A stretch of DNA of 64,000 bases from Callorhinus ursinus (GCF_003265705.1 NW_020312817.1:28441926-28505925); one strand, 5' to 3'. Numbered from the stretch's first letter, positions 44,801-57,129 are shown. Numbers and translations are program-made. Notes: a model not told the origin generated them from the letters alone.

Positions 44801-45600
44801 CAACACACTTGCTTCAACGACAGCACATTAAATAAATGAGAGAAAACCATTCTGCTCTTTTAGGCTGACAGCGTCTCTCAGTTCTCGACCAGCATAACCC
44901 AAGAACAGTAGGAGTAGGGCCATAGAGTTTAGTATGAAGTAAAGTCTTAGCAGCCACTCAATGAATTCTTTTTGAATAAATAGAAGAATAAGGTGAACAA
45001 AGATTAGTTGATTAACGTGTCTCCCTCTTGTTATGTTGGGCACCTCCGGAGGGAAGCGTCCTGTTTTGTTCTCCATTGTATTTTTTCCAGGGACTCACAC
45101 GGTGCCTGGTCTTTGGAAGGCACTCAATATTTGTATGAATGAATGAGGAAGTGGGTAAAATACTAGTATCTCTGCTCTTCCCTCAAAAATCATGTTTTCT
45201 TTCCCCCCCTTACCAATTAATTAATCTTATAAAGGAAATAAACCTATATATTAACTTAAAAAAATAAAGAATTCTCCCATATGGCAACTTGTAACCTAAA
45301 TCAGATACTGTAAATAGAGTAAAACATTCTGAAGGGGAACAGAATTTTCTCCCAAAATATGTCTCTTTGGCAGAAGGATTATTGTAGGCTGATTATTTTC
45401 AAGAAACAGCAGACATAAGAAGAGCTCTGTAAACTGGGCAGAATTACACTTTTGAAAGAGACATTTAAATTTATAAGGAAAATATCCATTTCTAAGGGTG
45501 TCTCCTCTATAGCTAGAAGAGGAGGATGACTAAATTTCTAGAAACTTATCAATGGAAAAGGCGACAGACTTAAATCTGCTTAACAACCATATCCTTGTTT
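44801..45600. other. No gene; weak MIR/L2-like tail
   Basis: Around 45093-45155, GGTGCCTGGTCTTTGGAAGGCACTC followed by GAATGAATGAGG is a typical MIR/L2 3' tail. The rest was not recognised. Confidence 0.4.
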
Positions 45601-46095
45601 ACTTTGCTTTTCTTGATAACATTCCATTGCTGGCTTCCCCTCTTGCCCAACATCTTCTTTTGCCTTTAGCTGGAGATGGTATTTAACAGGATGGCTTGAG
45701 GGCGCCTGGGTGGCTCAGTTGGTTAAGCAACTGCCTTCGGCTCAGGTCATGATCCTGGAGTCCCGGGATCGAGTCCCGCATCAGGTTCCCTGCTCGGCAG
45801 GGAGTCTGCTTCTCCCTCTGACCCTCCCCCCTCTCATGTGCGCTCGTGCGCTCTCTCTCTCTCTCTCTCTCCCCCCACCTCCCCTCTTCTCTCTGTCTCA
45901 AATAAATAAATAAAATCTTTGGAAAAAAAAATAACATGATGGCTTGAGTCATTTCTGGAGTTACTCAGTTTTTTCTGCGTATCTCTCATGTATCCAGGAG
46001 GTATATGTGTTGTTAAACTTCTGTTTTTCTCATGTTCTTCTCTCTTCTGTCACAGGGGGTCTTAGCCAATAACCTAGAAGGATAGAGGGACAGTT
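45601..46095 (+). other. Possible LTR fragment interrupted by a SINE
   Basis: The part after the SINE (CTCATGTATCCAGGAGGTATATG, CTTCTGTTTTTCTC, CACAGGGGGTCTTAGCCAATAACC) resembles an LTR R/U5 end and shares its tail pattern with 7465-7530. No boundaries were confirmed. Confidence 0.3.
45701..45931 (+). mobile_element. CAN-SINE, near-consensus, recent
   Basis: The head GGCGCCTGGGTGGCTCAGTTGG is complete with A and B boxes (GGGATCGAGTCCC), followed by a long (CT)n and AATAAATAAATAAAATC. A 17-bp TSD with one difference (TAACAGGATGGCTTGAG / TAACATGATGGCTTGAG) is at 45684-45700 and 45932-45948. Confidence 0.96.
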
Positions 46096-47614
46096 ATTCC
46101 CCCCCCAATATTGCCTTCTGACCAGAGATTGTTCCCCCCCATCCCAGTAGCCTCCATAAGCACACAAACCCATGCTGGTACAAAACACACTTGATTAAAG
46201 AGTTCCTGGCACCTTTCACATGCCCTGAAGTCAAGGGAGCCCTTTTCTCAATAGACTCGATGGTCACAGTGTTCTTTAAACAGGGGCTGGACACTTAAGG
46301 AACCCCGATTCTTTGGTCCAGACCAACACTTGCTTCAATAAAGCTTGGTGTGTATATTCAGGTAGACATGATAAAGTAAAAAATATTTTTTAGGAAATAT
46401 GCCTCCACTAAATGGCAAATTCACGTTCATGAGAAGAAAACATTTTTTTTATCTGAGACAAAAGGAACCCCAGGTACTAAGACTATGTTTCTTCAGCTCT
46501 CTCCTTTACTCACACTAATTAAAATTAATCTCCACAACAAATAATAATAATAATAGTAAAAATAACTTGTGCTGTTTCTCACCCCTAGTTGAAAGGTGAG
46601 ACAGCTTGAAAGTGATCTGTTACTCTTTAATGTGTCAGGCACTGTGCTAGATATTATAGGTACAAAATAAATAGGTCACCCAAGCCCTTAGACTCTGTGG
46701 GATGAGTTGCTGTTCCTGCATTGTCCAAATCGGGCTATTTCTCCAGAGGGTGCTTCCCAAACTGGTGTTTGTTTGTTTTCTTCATTTTCTGTTCCTTTCC
46801 TCAAAGCCCATTTCTCCTTGGTCAGGAGTCAGAAAAGGCTTCATATTTAAGATGAACTTTCAGTTCAGTATCCACTAGTCATCAGTGGTGGATATTGCTG
46901 GGTCAACGGGGAAGAAAGGATAAAGCAGATACAGGTAGAGAAATCCCCAGTAAACACACAGAGGTGTCCAACAGTCTGATTTATTTGGAGAATTTTAAAC
47001 AGTTCCAGATGACAGGAGTGGACTGTTCCAGGAGTGATACTACAAGGATAAACGTGTGGAGAAGGAAGCAGGGGTTACATTACTATCTTAGGAAGCTGTC
47101 TGGACTTTATTTCATCAGAAATTAGGTCAGGAGACTCAGTCTTAATTTAGTGAGTTTGCCCATGAGTTTCAGGAAGGAAAGGAAAATCAAAGCTAAATAC
47201 AGTAACGTCTTTGTCATCTTACATCACTTTTGATGACAGAACTTTAAGTCCCTTTCTACAATCCTGCCCTAAATTCCAGATGGCTTCTACTTGAATATGT
47301 GCTGTGATAGGGAACTCACTATTTTCTAAAACAACCCCATGCACTGTTAGCCTGGTGTGGTTGTCAGATTTTTCTTCATTTGGTTGAGGTAGAATCATAT
47401 TCCGTGAAACTGTTCCTAGAACTTCCCAGTTCTGCTCTCTCAAGCAACGCAGAACATTCTCCTTCCACGTGATGACTTCTCTTAAAAAATTTTTTCCTTA
47501 GAAGCATGCTGTGGGAAAAATTTCTACATTGGTCTGAAGATTGGTCTAGGGGACCTCTACAATTCTATGAAGCAAGTGTCATTATAAAATCCTGCAGGTA
47601 CAATAGTGAGAATA
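46096..47614. other. No gene recognised
   Basis: Mixed DNA. A short MIR/L2-like piece is possible at 46636-46690 (GTCAGGCACTGTGCTAGATATTATAG). Frames are at most 76 codons and match no family. Confidence 0.4.
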
Positions 47615-47800
47615 ACAACAACTCTTGCGTGACTGATGAGCAAGTGCCAAAGGCGAAGCATTAATCTTTACAATAACCCTTAGAGTTGGTATTTGGTATT
47701 ATTATTCTATTCATATAGGTTAGAAAACTAAGGTGAGTAAGACGTAAGATGTTCTTATGCATGTAACTACCAAATGATGGAGCGGAGATTTAGATGTAGT
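47615..47800 (+). mobile_element. MIR SINE, diverged
   Basis: The order GAGCAAGTGCCAAAGGCG, TTTACAATAACCC, GGTATTATTATTCTATTC, AGGTTAGAAAACTAAGG and GGAGCGGAGATTTAG matches a diverged MIR core. Confidence 0.55.
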
Positions 47801-48589
47801 TCTATATACTTCTTAAAAAATAAATAAGTCAGAAACACATATAACAGAAAGCACAAAGTCTCTTACATTAATACCATACCCTGTGTTCAACATTTTGTAG
47901 GTTTATTAACCTTAATATCCTCATTTTAAAGAAGTTTTAGGAGCACATTATACACATTGAATTGGAAAATATTGTGAGTTCCTGGACCTTTCTTATTTTA
48001 CCATTTTGATCTCGGACCCACACTCATATATATTCCAGACATTTTAGTTAGACGCATATTTCTTCATGGATAGTATTAAACTCCTACATTGCTTTAACTT
48101 ACTTGGGGAAAATATCAAATGTTGTTAAGAGTATTTACTTGAATATGGTCAGACAAGTGTTGAAGATTTCTTCTACAGTATTTAAACATCTAATTAAAAC
48201 AGCACAATGGCTAAAGAAAATAAAAACTATTGGTTAGAAATGAATACAGCAAAATACCATTTTGGGAGATCTTCCACATTCTGGGGTTTGTTCTTTAATA
48301 AAACTTTGCAGCTACAATTTTTTTTGACTTTAATTTTATTTGTCAACAGTTGCTTATCTTAGAGCTCTTACGTAATATTATCATTAATGACTTATTTTGT
48401 AAGTCAATTAAAATTTATGGAAGCTTTAGAAACATTTTTCTACATTTTCAACATTTAAGTTGAAATTGTTTACTGAAGTATTTTAATTTTGAATATCAAT
48501 TATTACAGTATCAGAAGGTCTTTGTAAGATGATCTTTTACTAAAATGATGAGAATTCTATTTTTAACAAATGTCTAAAACCCAAAGCTT

Positions 48590-48745
48590 TGAAATCAGAT
48601 AGACGGAACCACTAACTAGATGTGTGATCTCAGGTCCTAACCTCCCAGTATCCTCATTATAAAAAGTAAAGATAATATGCTCCTCACAGAGATAACAAGT
48701 TGATGATTATGGGGACATATGTAAAAGGTGTAGAGCAGCTAAGAT
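48590..48745 (+). mobile_element. MIR SINE, 5' part
   Basis: GAAATCAGATAGACGG, CACTAACTAGATGTGTGATCTC, CCTCATTATAAAAAGTAAAG and TGTAAAAGGTGTAGAGCAG correspond to the MIR 5' and core region (ACTAGCTGTGTGACC...CCTCATCTGTAAAATG). Confidence 0.6.
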
Positions 48746-49738
48746 TATATGTGATTATAAGGCAATCATAGAAAATAAACTGGGATATCTCTGAGAATAA
48801 AGGAAGTGCTAAAATAATGTAAATTATAAAACTTTTGAAATATTAATTCATAGGTCCAAGTGGACCTATTCAAAAACAGATTTCAAAATGAAAATTGCTT
48901 CCAAAATATAAACATATGTGTATACGTGTATATACACACAGGCAGACACAAACGTTAGGGCAACATTTATATAAACAAAAAGTTATTCTTGGTTCACTTT
49001 CATATACTTAATTAGCTCCTTAGCTTTATATGTCTCTAATACTATGTCACATATTTTTCTGAAGGAAATTTTTTGCAATATGATTTTTTTTGTAAAATTG
49101 CTGAAGTCTTTCAAAGTCACATTTTATGTTTAATACATTTAAATTGTTTATAATTTTAATTAACTCTTTTGATATTCCATAACTTTTGAGAATGTATTCA
49201 TTAGTGATACTAAGTTTCCCAGTAAGGGCAGAGCAAATTTTGCTACATGAAGCATAGTCTCAATTCTAGTTTTTATATTGGAATGCGTAAGTATTTCAGT
49301 ACAATTATTTACATAGTTTACTCTCTTGCCTCTCTTCATTCTTTTGTAATATTTCAACAAAACGAAACTTGCAAATAAATTATCTATGCTTATAATTCTT
49401 TTGAATGCCAAAATTGGATGTTTTTAAATGATGGTCAAGTTAATTTTATTCCTTTTCACCACAGAATATAAGTTTATTCAATTTAAAATAGGTGCTCTGA
49501 GAGTCAAAATACTACAGTGGAAAATTATAGAATTTCAAAATTATACCTTATATGCAATTTGAGCTAGTTCCTCCCTGATCTCATAACAACAGATATCAAT
49601 GTTGCCCCAGTTTATAAGCTTTTTAAAATTAAATAACTGCAAATAACTAAAACTTCAAACACTGAAGATTTTTGGTGCTCTAATTGTGAGTACTTTTATT
49701 AAATATTTCAAATTAATTTTCAGTTAAAATGCAGATCA
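48746..49738. other. AT-rich DNA, nothing recognised
   Basis: Very AT-rich without a SINE or young L1. An 83-codon minus frame (49160-49411) has no recognised domain. Confidence 0.45.
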
Positions 49739-49918
49739 CTCTTTGCTTCCTGCCATCCACAGAACCTTAGAATATGGGAAAGATTGTTTGAAGAACTATT
49801 TTGCAAAGTGACACAAACTTCCCATAATAGTGTAAGATAGTTGTGTCACTTTGCAAAATAGTTCTTCAAACAATCTTTCCCATATTCTAAGGTTCTGTGG
49901 ATGGCAGGAAGCAAAGAG
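49739..49918. repeat. Perfect inverted repeat: 78-bp arms, 24-bp spacer
   Basis: The left arm 49739-49816 (CTCTTTGCTTCC...GACACAA) is the exact reverse complement of the right arm 49841-49918, 78 of 78 bases. The spacer is 49817-49840. A transcript would fold into an uninterrupted 78-bp hairpin. The sequence matches no repeat I know. It may be a fold-back duplication by template switching, or a hairpin artefact of library or assembly. Confidence 0.97.
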
Positions 49919-50496
49919 AGAAAGTGTATACTTCTCTGCTGCAGACTTTTTTTATTCAACATCTGCTTTGTCCAATAAAACTTCCAGTTCCATTACTTTA
50001 AATGTGGATATATATCTTTGCAGCCTCAGATTCTTTTCTGACTGATTAGAATAACACAATTTGTGTGACATGATAATAACTGTGTGCCCTATAGCCAGTT
50101 CCAAATAAATTTCTGCATTAGGATTCCTTAATATGGCAAAAACATTGTTTTACTATGATATTCTGATTCACCAAAATATTTATTTATGTGTAGTATAACA
50201 AAATTGATTTATCTTTAATGTTGAGCTTTTAAACTGAGTTATATCATCCACAATAATTATAGATGTTTTACCTTTAAGATAATGAATTTACAAATTCTTT
50301 TAAATTTCATAAATAGGATAAAAATAATATTTTAATTTTCTATCATGTATCTAATGACGATGGTACAAAACTGGCATAATTTAACTGTGAAATTGCTTTT
50401 TGCTAATAGAGCCAACATATTGAAAACCATCACTTTTGCATGTCCACAGAATAACTTGAAATGAGCAACATTAATTTGGAAGCATACTCATTTGGG

Positions 50497-50531
<35 letters not shown>

Positions 50532-52149
50532 CGTATAGACTCATACTTCACAGACTGTTATGTAAACACGCCTTCTGAAGCCACATATGTTCAGACATCA
50601 ACTTTGGGTTTAGTCCTCTGAAATTATCCACTAACTCTTGAAGTAGGTGCTGATGCTTCTTAAGCAGATTAATATTTTCTGGTTTTTAATATGGCCACAA
50701 TACCTATAGGGGTCTGTATTGGAAAGTATATGTCTAGAAACATCTTGTGCACATTACATGATCATCAGTTTTCATGAGAAAGGGAATCCAGTACCTTAAT
50801 TTTTACTAAGTATGTATTTTTTAAAGGAACTCCTTATTGCTGAAAGGGTTTGTTGCAAAATAAAAAGCATTTCCAAGCAATAAAATGAATGGTTGTAGAT
50901 TATGAAATGTAGTCCCATACAGTAACAAGAACACTTAGGCCATTCTCTCTGAGCTCTTCTGAAACTGCTTTGCCTCTATTTTCCACACATATTTTACATG
51001 CTCCTCATCTCGTTTCCCAGGTTGCCTCCTGATCTTGCCAGTTGGTGGCCAGTCCTCTTTGTGCACTTCACAGACTGTAGCAAAGCCGATAGCATCACTG
51101 GATGGTGAATGAAGGAGCTAGCAGACATAGCAGAGATGAATACCTCTCCCACCACCATGGAGACTGGAGTTAGCTGTCCATAGCTCTTATGTCCCAGTGC
51201 ACTCAATTTTATTAGTGATTTCTCTGCATATACCATTTGAAAGGGGTCTAAGTTATATTTTATCTGAAAGGATCAGAGAAAGAGGGACAAATTATTGCTG
51301 TTTGTATATCAAATTTAACCATACATTAAAATAAAAATTCTATCTCAAACACTACTAGCTGACACCATCCCAAACCTATCCTGGCTTAATTTAAAGCAAT
51401 TAACAGTAATAATAGTCATTTAAACAATGCAAAAAGCCAAGACAAAAGCTTGACTGCACCAAATGTCAGACCAGCAAGAATAAACTAGGACTGTCCTGGG
51501 CAAACTGGAGTTTATGATCGACTGAGTTGTTACTCTTTTCATCATTGTGCTGTTGTAATCACTAGATGACTAGAATTGGCCAGTATTGTTTCTCAAAAGA
51601 GAAAAAAGATGTGAGCTTGCATCTCACTGAAAGATTGCCTAAAACCTTAAGTCTGAGGGAAAGTTAGCTAATCTCTTTAGCTAACTTTAGCTAACAGGTG
51701 AGCTGGATGGCTTTAGGGATTCTATTGAACAAAATCTGCTTCCTCACATGAGAAGCCAGTTTCTTTTAGATTGTGTTAGGCTGGGAGGGGTAGAGATGAT
51801 ATGAAACATAAAATGAACCATTAACGAATGCAGGAAAGGGGTGAGTCTCAGGCCTAAAGAAAAGAGTTTGAAGGCTCTGCTTCCTCATCCCCACGTGACT
51901 ACATTATAATAGCAGTCTCCTGGCTGGGCCTTTTGATCCAGTCTTTTCCCCCATTAAACTAGAGCTCAGATACTTCAATAGATGCCTCTTAAAGTGAAAG
52001 CCTTCTGGATAAGTAGCTAGACACTCCATATTCCAGGTATAGTCTACCCAACCAACCTTCTTTCCTTTTCAACATGCACTATATTACACCCAGCACATTC
52101 TCTTCCCTAGCTCTTTTGAATATCTTTCCTTAGAATACCCTCACTTTTG
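49919..52149. other. AT-rich DNA, no gene recognised
   Basis: AT-rich DNA with a GT/GC tract at 50497. Frames are at most 80 codons (50994-51236 minus), without a recognised domain. No young SINE or L1. Confidence 0.45.
50497..50537 (+). repeat. (GT)12(GC)n tract, 41 nt of strict purine-pyrimidine alternation
   Basis: A GT run passes into GCGCGCGCGTGCGTATA without breaking the alternation. Such tracts favour Z-DNA. This is a property of the sequence; no function is claimed. Confidence 0.95.
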
Positions 52150-53440
52150 CTGCATTACTCCCTTGTCTATCTAAATTTTATCTATATAGGTTTTTGTTTG
52201 ATAAGATAGAATATGGATAGACTTTTTTCAAATAAAGATTTTAGATTTTTTTGAAATGCCTTTTATGCATTGATTGAGATATTTGTATAGTTTTTATAAT
52301 TTTCATTTGTTAATATGGTAAATGACAATGATTGATTTTTTTTTTTTTAGAGATTTATTTATTTGAGAGACGGTGAGGTGGGGCAGGGGGAGAGGGAGAG
52401 AAATCCTCAAATTGACTCCCTGTTGAGCTTGGAGCCTGACATGGGGTTTGATCACAGGACACCAAGATCACAACCTGAGCTGAAATCGAGTTGGCCATTC
52501 AACTGACTGAGCCACCCAGGCACCCTGACAATGACTGGCACCCTAACAATGATTGATTATTAAATGTTAAAGAAAATTTACCTTTCTGGGATAAATTCCA
52601 TTGAGTCATAAAGTATTATTCATATTATCTATTTTTGGATTTTATTTGTTAAAATTTTGCTTAGTATTTTTGCATTTATACTTACCATGGATATTGGTCT
52701 GTTATTTTATTTTCTTATAATGGAACTACATCAGTATCCAAAAATCTTCCAGATATCAGGTTTTGATTTCAGGGTAACAGTTGTAGAGGTTAGGGAGTGT
52801 TAGGAAGTATTCTTTTTGCTTCTAGTTCCTGGAAAGGTTTTTGTAGAATTGGTTCTATTTCTTCCTTAAATGTTTTAGTAGAGTTCAGCAGTGAAGCCAT
52901 CTAAGCCTTGAGGGGTTTTGTTTGTTTGTTTGTTTGTTTTTTGTGGAAGGTTTCTGACTATAAATGCAATGACTTTAGTAGACATAGGACTCTTTAGGGT
53001 ATCAGTTTCTTCATGAGTGGGCTTTGATTGTATCTTTGTCCATTTGTCACATTTACTGACAAAAGTTGTTCATGATATTCCCTTTTTATAATTTTAACAT
53101 TTATAGAATTTATAGTGATGTCTGTCTCTTATTCCTAATATTGGTAATTTCTATCTTTTATCTGTTTATCTAATCAGTCTAGCCAGAAGTCTGGCCACTT
53201 ATCAGTTGTAGTGATCTTCTCAAAGCATTAGTTTTTAACCTATTTTTCATTATTTTTTTCTGTCTTCTCTTTCATTAGTTTATATTCTTTGTGCATTAAG
53301 GTCTTCATTATTTCTTCCACTTTGAATTTTATTTGCTCTCCTTTCTCAAGTTTCTTAAATAGATGCTAAGCTTACTGAGAAACTTTCCTTTTTTTTTCCC
53401 TAACATAAGCATTTGATACCTTAAATGTCCTCCTGTTTAC
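52150..53440 (-). mobile_element. Old L1M ORF2 fragment
   Basis: Antisense L1 ORF2 landmarks occur in order: GATAAATTCCATTGAGTCAT, GGTCTGTTATTTTATTTTC, TTCCTGGAAAGGTTTTTGTAG, GAAGCCATCTAAGCCTTGAGG and GTGATCTTCTCAAAGCATTAG. There are many stops in all frames. A CAN-SINE (52337-52525) interrupts it. Confidence 0.65.
52337..52525 (-). mobile_element. CAN-SINE, older subfamily
   Basis: A T tract, AGAGATTTATTTATTTGAGAG, GAGCTTGGAGCCTGACATGG and GAGCCACCCAGGCACCC are present. The TSD TGACAATGATTG / TGACAATGACTG is at 52323-52334 and 52526-52537. The sequence just beyond repeats again as GCACCCTAACAATGATTG, a local tandem duplication that includes SINE end and TSD. Confidence 0.92.
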
Positions 53441-54042
53441 TACTCTGTAAGACCACACAAATTTTCATATGTTACAAAAGCATTTTTTTAAATTGCTGTT
53501 TTATCCCATTCTCAGGGCAGCATTACCAAACGTGTATTACAACTTTGTTCTTATATCTGTGTTTATGTGTCTGTATCTGTGTCTATGTGTGTCTGTGTTT
53601 TTCTTTTGTTCAATTGGTCAAGAAGACCTGGGGCAGATACCATAGTAAAGTTAGGACAGAGTAAGTGTTTTGCTTATAATCTGGCATAAGCTTCAAAGAG
53701 GGAAATATTATAGTCTTTTTAAAGATCTCTTGGGGTAGAAATGATAGATAGAGCTGACCTCCAATTATGAGTTTCCTATCTTATTTGAAGAAGGTTAATC
53801 AGATGCCTCCCTAACTCTTAATAGCAGCAATAATAGCTAGGAGGCACAACTGTAAAGAGAGCCGTATTATGACAAAGTTCTGTAAGCATTAAATTCTATT
53901 TGTGCTAATATGTGAAATTTATTTCTTCAATAAGTATATATAGATTTTAGTAGGACTAATTTTATTAAACTCAATTTTTCTCATGGGAGAGGAAAAGTCA
54001 TACAAGATACAGGTGAGCTTTCAAGATATAAAGAGGATAATT

Positions 54043-54236
54043 TTTTTTAAAGATTTTATTTATTTATTTGAGAGAGAGAGAATGAGAGATAGAGAGCACG
54101 AGAGGGAAGAGGGTCAGAGGGAGAAGCAGACTCCCTGCTGAGCAGGGAGCCTGATGCGGGACTTGATCCCGGGACTCCAGGATCATGACCTCAGCCGAAG
54201 GCAGTCGCTTAACCAACTGAGCCACCCAGGCGCCCG
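54043..54236 (-). mobile_element. CAN-SINE, near-consensus
   Basis: The copy runs from TTTTTTAAAGATTTTATTTATTTATTTGAG to GAGCCACCCAGGCGCCC. The short TSD GGATAATT is at 54035-54042 and 54237-54244. The reversed B box is GACTTGATCCCGG. A further copy of the left flank (AAAGAGGATAATT) lies beyond a T run at 54254-54266. Confidence 0.93.
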
Positions 54237-54337
54237 GGATAATTATTTTTTTTAAAGAGGATAATTTGATCAAAGTTTTCCAACAATAAAATGTCCAGGT
54301 CAGATTATTGCAACATTTGGATTATAACTGTGCATGA

Positions 54338-54510
54338 TTTACTTTGTTCACTTTGATGTATTTATTTTGTAGGTAAAACCTTTCATTAAATAAATACGTT
54401 TATTTATTTACATTTATTTTTTTGTAAGGAAAACCTTACATTAAATAAATACATTTACTTTATTCACTTGGATGTATTTATTTTGTAGGGAAAACTTTTC
54501 ATTAAATAAG
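54338..54510 (+). repeat. AT-rich imperfect tandem repeat, about 55-60 bp x3
   Basis: Three diverged units share TTATTTTGTAGG..AAAAC and TTCATTAAATAAATAC. A (CA)n run follows at about 54513-54530. Confidence 0.8.
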
Positions 54511-54639
54511 TTTTCACACACACACACACAATTTGGTTTACTAAATAGTAAATCATAATCATAAAACATAAAAATAAACATTATAATGAAACTTCACAAA
54601 TAAAACTCCTGTGAGTTACTGAGCAGTGAGAGTATGGAC

Positions 54640-54770
54640 ATTATGGCCTTTAATATTCATGATAGCCCTGTGAGCTATTATTATTCCCATTCTGCAGATG
54701 AGGATATCAGGCTCAGGGTGATTAAATACCCTGACTGAGTCACACAAAGAGTTGGAACAACATTTGTGTA
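54640..54770 (+). mobile_element. MIR SINE fragment
   Basis: CATGATAGCCCTGTGAGC, TATTATTCCCATTCTGCAG, ATGAGGATATCAGGCTCAGG and GAGTCACACAAAGAGTTGG match the MIR 3' core. Confidence 0.72.
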
Positions 54771-56324
54771 ACTATGATGTCACTATTCTCCACTTTTCAT
54801 ATATACTATTTCACAGAAATTGAATTCTAGCTCCATTTTATTTGATGACATTTAATAAGTTGTTGTCATACTGTAGACCAAGCATATTGATTTCTGTAGG
54901 TAGACGTTAGAACAGAACATGTCCTCAGTGGGCTCATAGAGGTGAAGGGCCTGTAATCTCAGACAAATTAGCTGCCCAGTAATGACTAGTGAACATTGTC
55001 ATCAGATGCTATCTGTATTCCAAAACCAAGAGTCAAAACTTAAAAAATCTGAGGCAGTTTTTACCAACAGAATTGCCACACAGAAGGAAAATGGGTGTTT
55101 TTAACTCTAATGACCTCTATTAAGTTAAAATACAAATGAATCTGTACCATCATTACGTAAGGCTATAAACTCAAACTCACATTTATTTTTTCCTTGGAAA
55201 ATTAATGTGATTTAAATGTCAAGAAAAGGCTAGCCCTGTAAATTTACTATCTCTTTACAGAAAATGCCAGCCAGTGCATAACAAGTTTTGAGGGGAAAAG
55301 AAAAAGAAAAAGAAAAAAAGACAAAGCTCTGTGTAGGCATGTGAGTGTGTTAGGGGAAGTCAAGCATCACTTGTAGATGGTATTAAGTCAATCATCTAAT
55401 TCTCTTGTCTTCTCTTGGCCCCACAACAGAGATTTTGGACTAAAACCGAACTTGAAATCCCTTAGCTTTCTTTGGTTGGTCCAAAGTGTTCAGGTCTGGG
55501 ACTGCCCTTAGCTCTGTGAATAACCATGTCAGGCAGTTCTAGAAAATTAACTTTCATATCATCCCTGTCCTGGCCATGGATGTTGTAAGATCAGGTAGTG
55601 AAAGGACACGGTTCAGTGAAAACTTAAAATGAATTCATTAGATTCCTCTCTGAGCCACAAAGTTTGAAAAGCCTAAGAGAACTAGCTCTGAGGTAGCTCC
55701 ACAGATTCTGAATAAGGAGGGATCACCATAGGTCATAGAAGTGAGTATTCTCTTAGGACAACTTTTCATTCACCGGCTGGTCTGCAAATAATTAGCCTCA
55801 AGTGCTTTGTGCACAAGAGCCATAAAAATGTTCATTCTGCAGTGTGCTTACTGCATTCTTCATTAACTTCCAGCATTTCAGCTCTTTTCATTATATGATC
55901 TTGAGATCAGTGTATTAAGTTGAAAAACAAGTTGAGAAAGATATTCCTGAGTGGAATGGGGATATTGAGTTAACTTTAGAATAAATGCTACTGTTCCAAA
56001 AATTTTAGCAATAGCATTGTTAATGACTTAAGTCACTGTGGTATTGTAAAACAACCGACATCTGGGCTTCTTGTTATGGGACAAAAGGTAAAACTCAATT
56101 TGCTTAAGATGCTATAGGCAGGTTTGTGAGACAGGCAGCCAATGCATACTTCACTGGTGGTGTTGTGAAAACTGAATGAAAATATAAATATGGACTGTGC
56201 ATGAATGTCACAAAATAGTTTGCATTGATTAGGTATCTAATTATTGTTTTTGTCGTTGTTTAGGTGAACTATTATGCTCCCACACAGAATTTTTTGTTTA
56301 AAAGATTGGGTAGGGGGGTCAAAT
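54771..56324. other. No feature recognised
   Basis: Mixed AT-rich DNA with a short (GAAAA)n run near 55298-55318. No frame over 60 codons and no repeat signature. Confidence 0.45.
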
Positions 56325-56880
56325 TTATTGGCTAGGTACTGGGAATATAAACATTTCACAGGTTCTTCTCTCAAGGAATTAGGTCTATTAGAGCTGAAGA
56401 TAAAATTTTACAATACAGTGTAAAACACTGTCATGGCTCCAAAGAGTGCTTCCTGGAGGAGACATATGTGTTTGTAATTAGTGCTAGAAAGTAAAGAGAT
56501 GAGGGGGAAGGAGAATATTGAGGGAGCAGAAGTAGTAAGTGGGGAAAAAAAAAAAAACCCAGAAGCTCAGTTGAAGAACCAAATGTAGTTCAGAATTACA
56601 AAAGCGAAGGATAATATGATGGTGAGTCATCAGCTTTATCAGAAAGGATTATGATGTTGTGTTTACAACCTGAGATTTTATCCTGAAAGCTGTGGAATAT
56701 CTCTGTAGAATTTTACACTAGGAAGTGTAATAATTATCATGTTAGGTTGGTCATTGGCAGAGGTGTGGTAAATAGTTTGAAGAAGCCAGAGTGAGAAAAC
56801 CAATTAGAATACAATAGTGATGGTCCAACTGAGAGATGGCAAGGATGGGGAAGTCAGACAGAATCAAGAAATAAGGAAAC
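56325..56880 (+). mobile_element. LINE-2-like old LINE fragment
   Basis: GCTAGGTACTGGGAATATAAAC, TCTCTCAAGGAATTAGGTC, GTGCTTCCTGGAGGAGACAT and, further on, GCCAGAGTGAGAAAACCAATTAG match the order of an ancient mammalian LINE 3' region of L2 type. It is diverged and gapped, with a poor middle part. Confidence 0.45.
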
Positions 56881-57129
56881 AAGGAAAGACTTCTTTGCCA
56901 ACTGTATGTTTGTGAGAGTTTGGTAGATGCTGGGAGTGTGGTAGAAACCGAATGTAATAAAATCTCTTAATACTATAAGTTCCAGGCTTATATTCTGGAC
57001 CATTAAAATTCTGTACAAAGCATAGCCAAAGATGATATCCAAGAAAATGAATACATTAAAAGTTAGAGAACAAGGGATGATTTATTGAGATGATGTTTTG
57101 AAAGAAATCACCATAATTATGTAGTTAAA

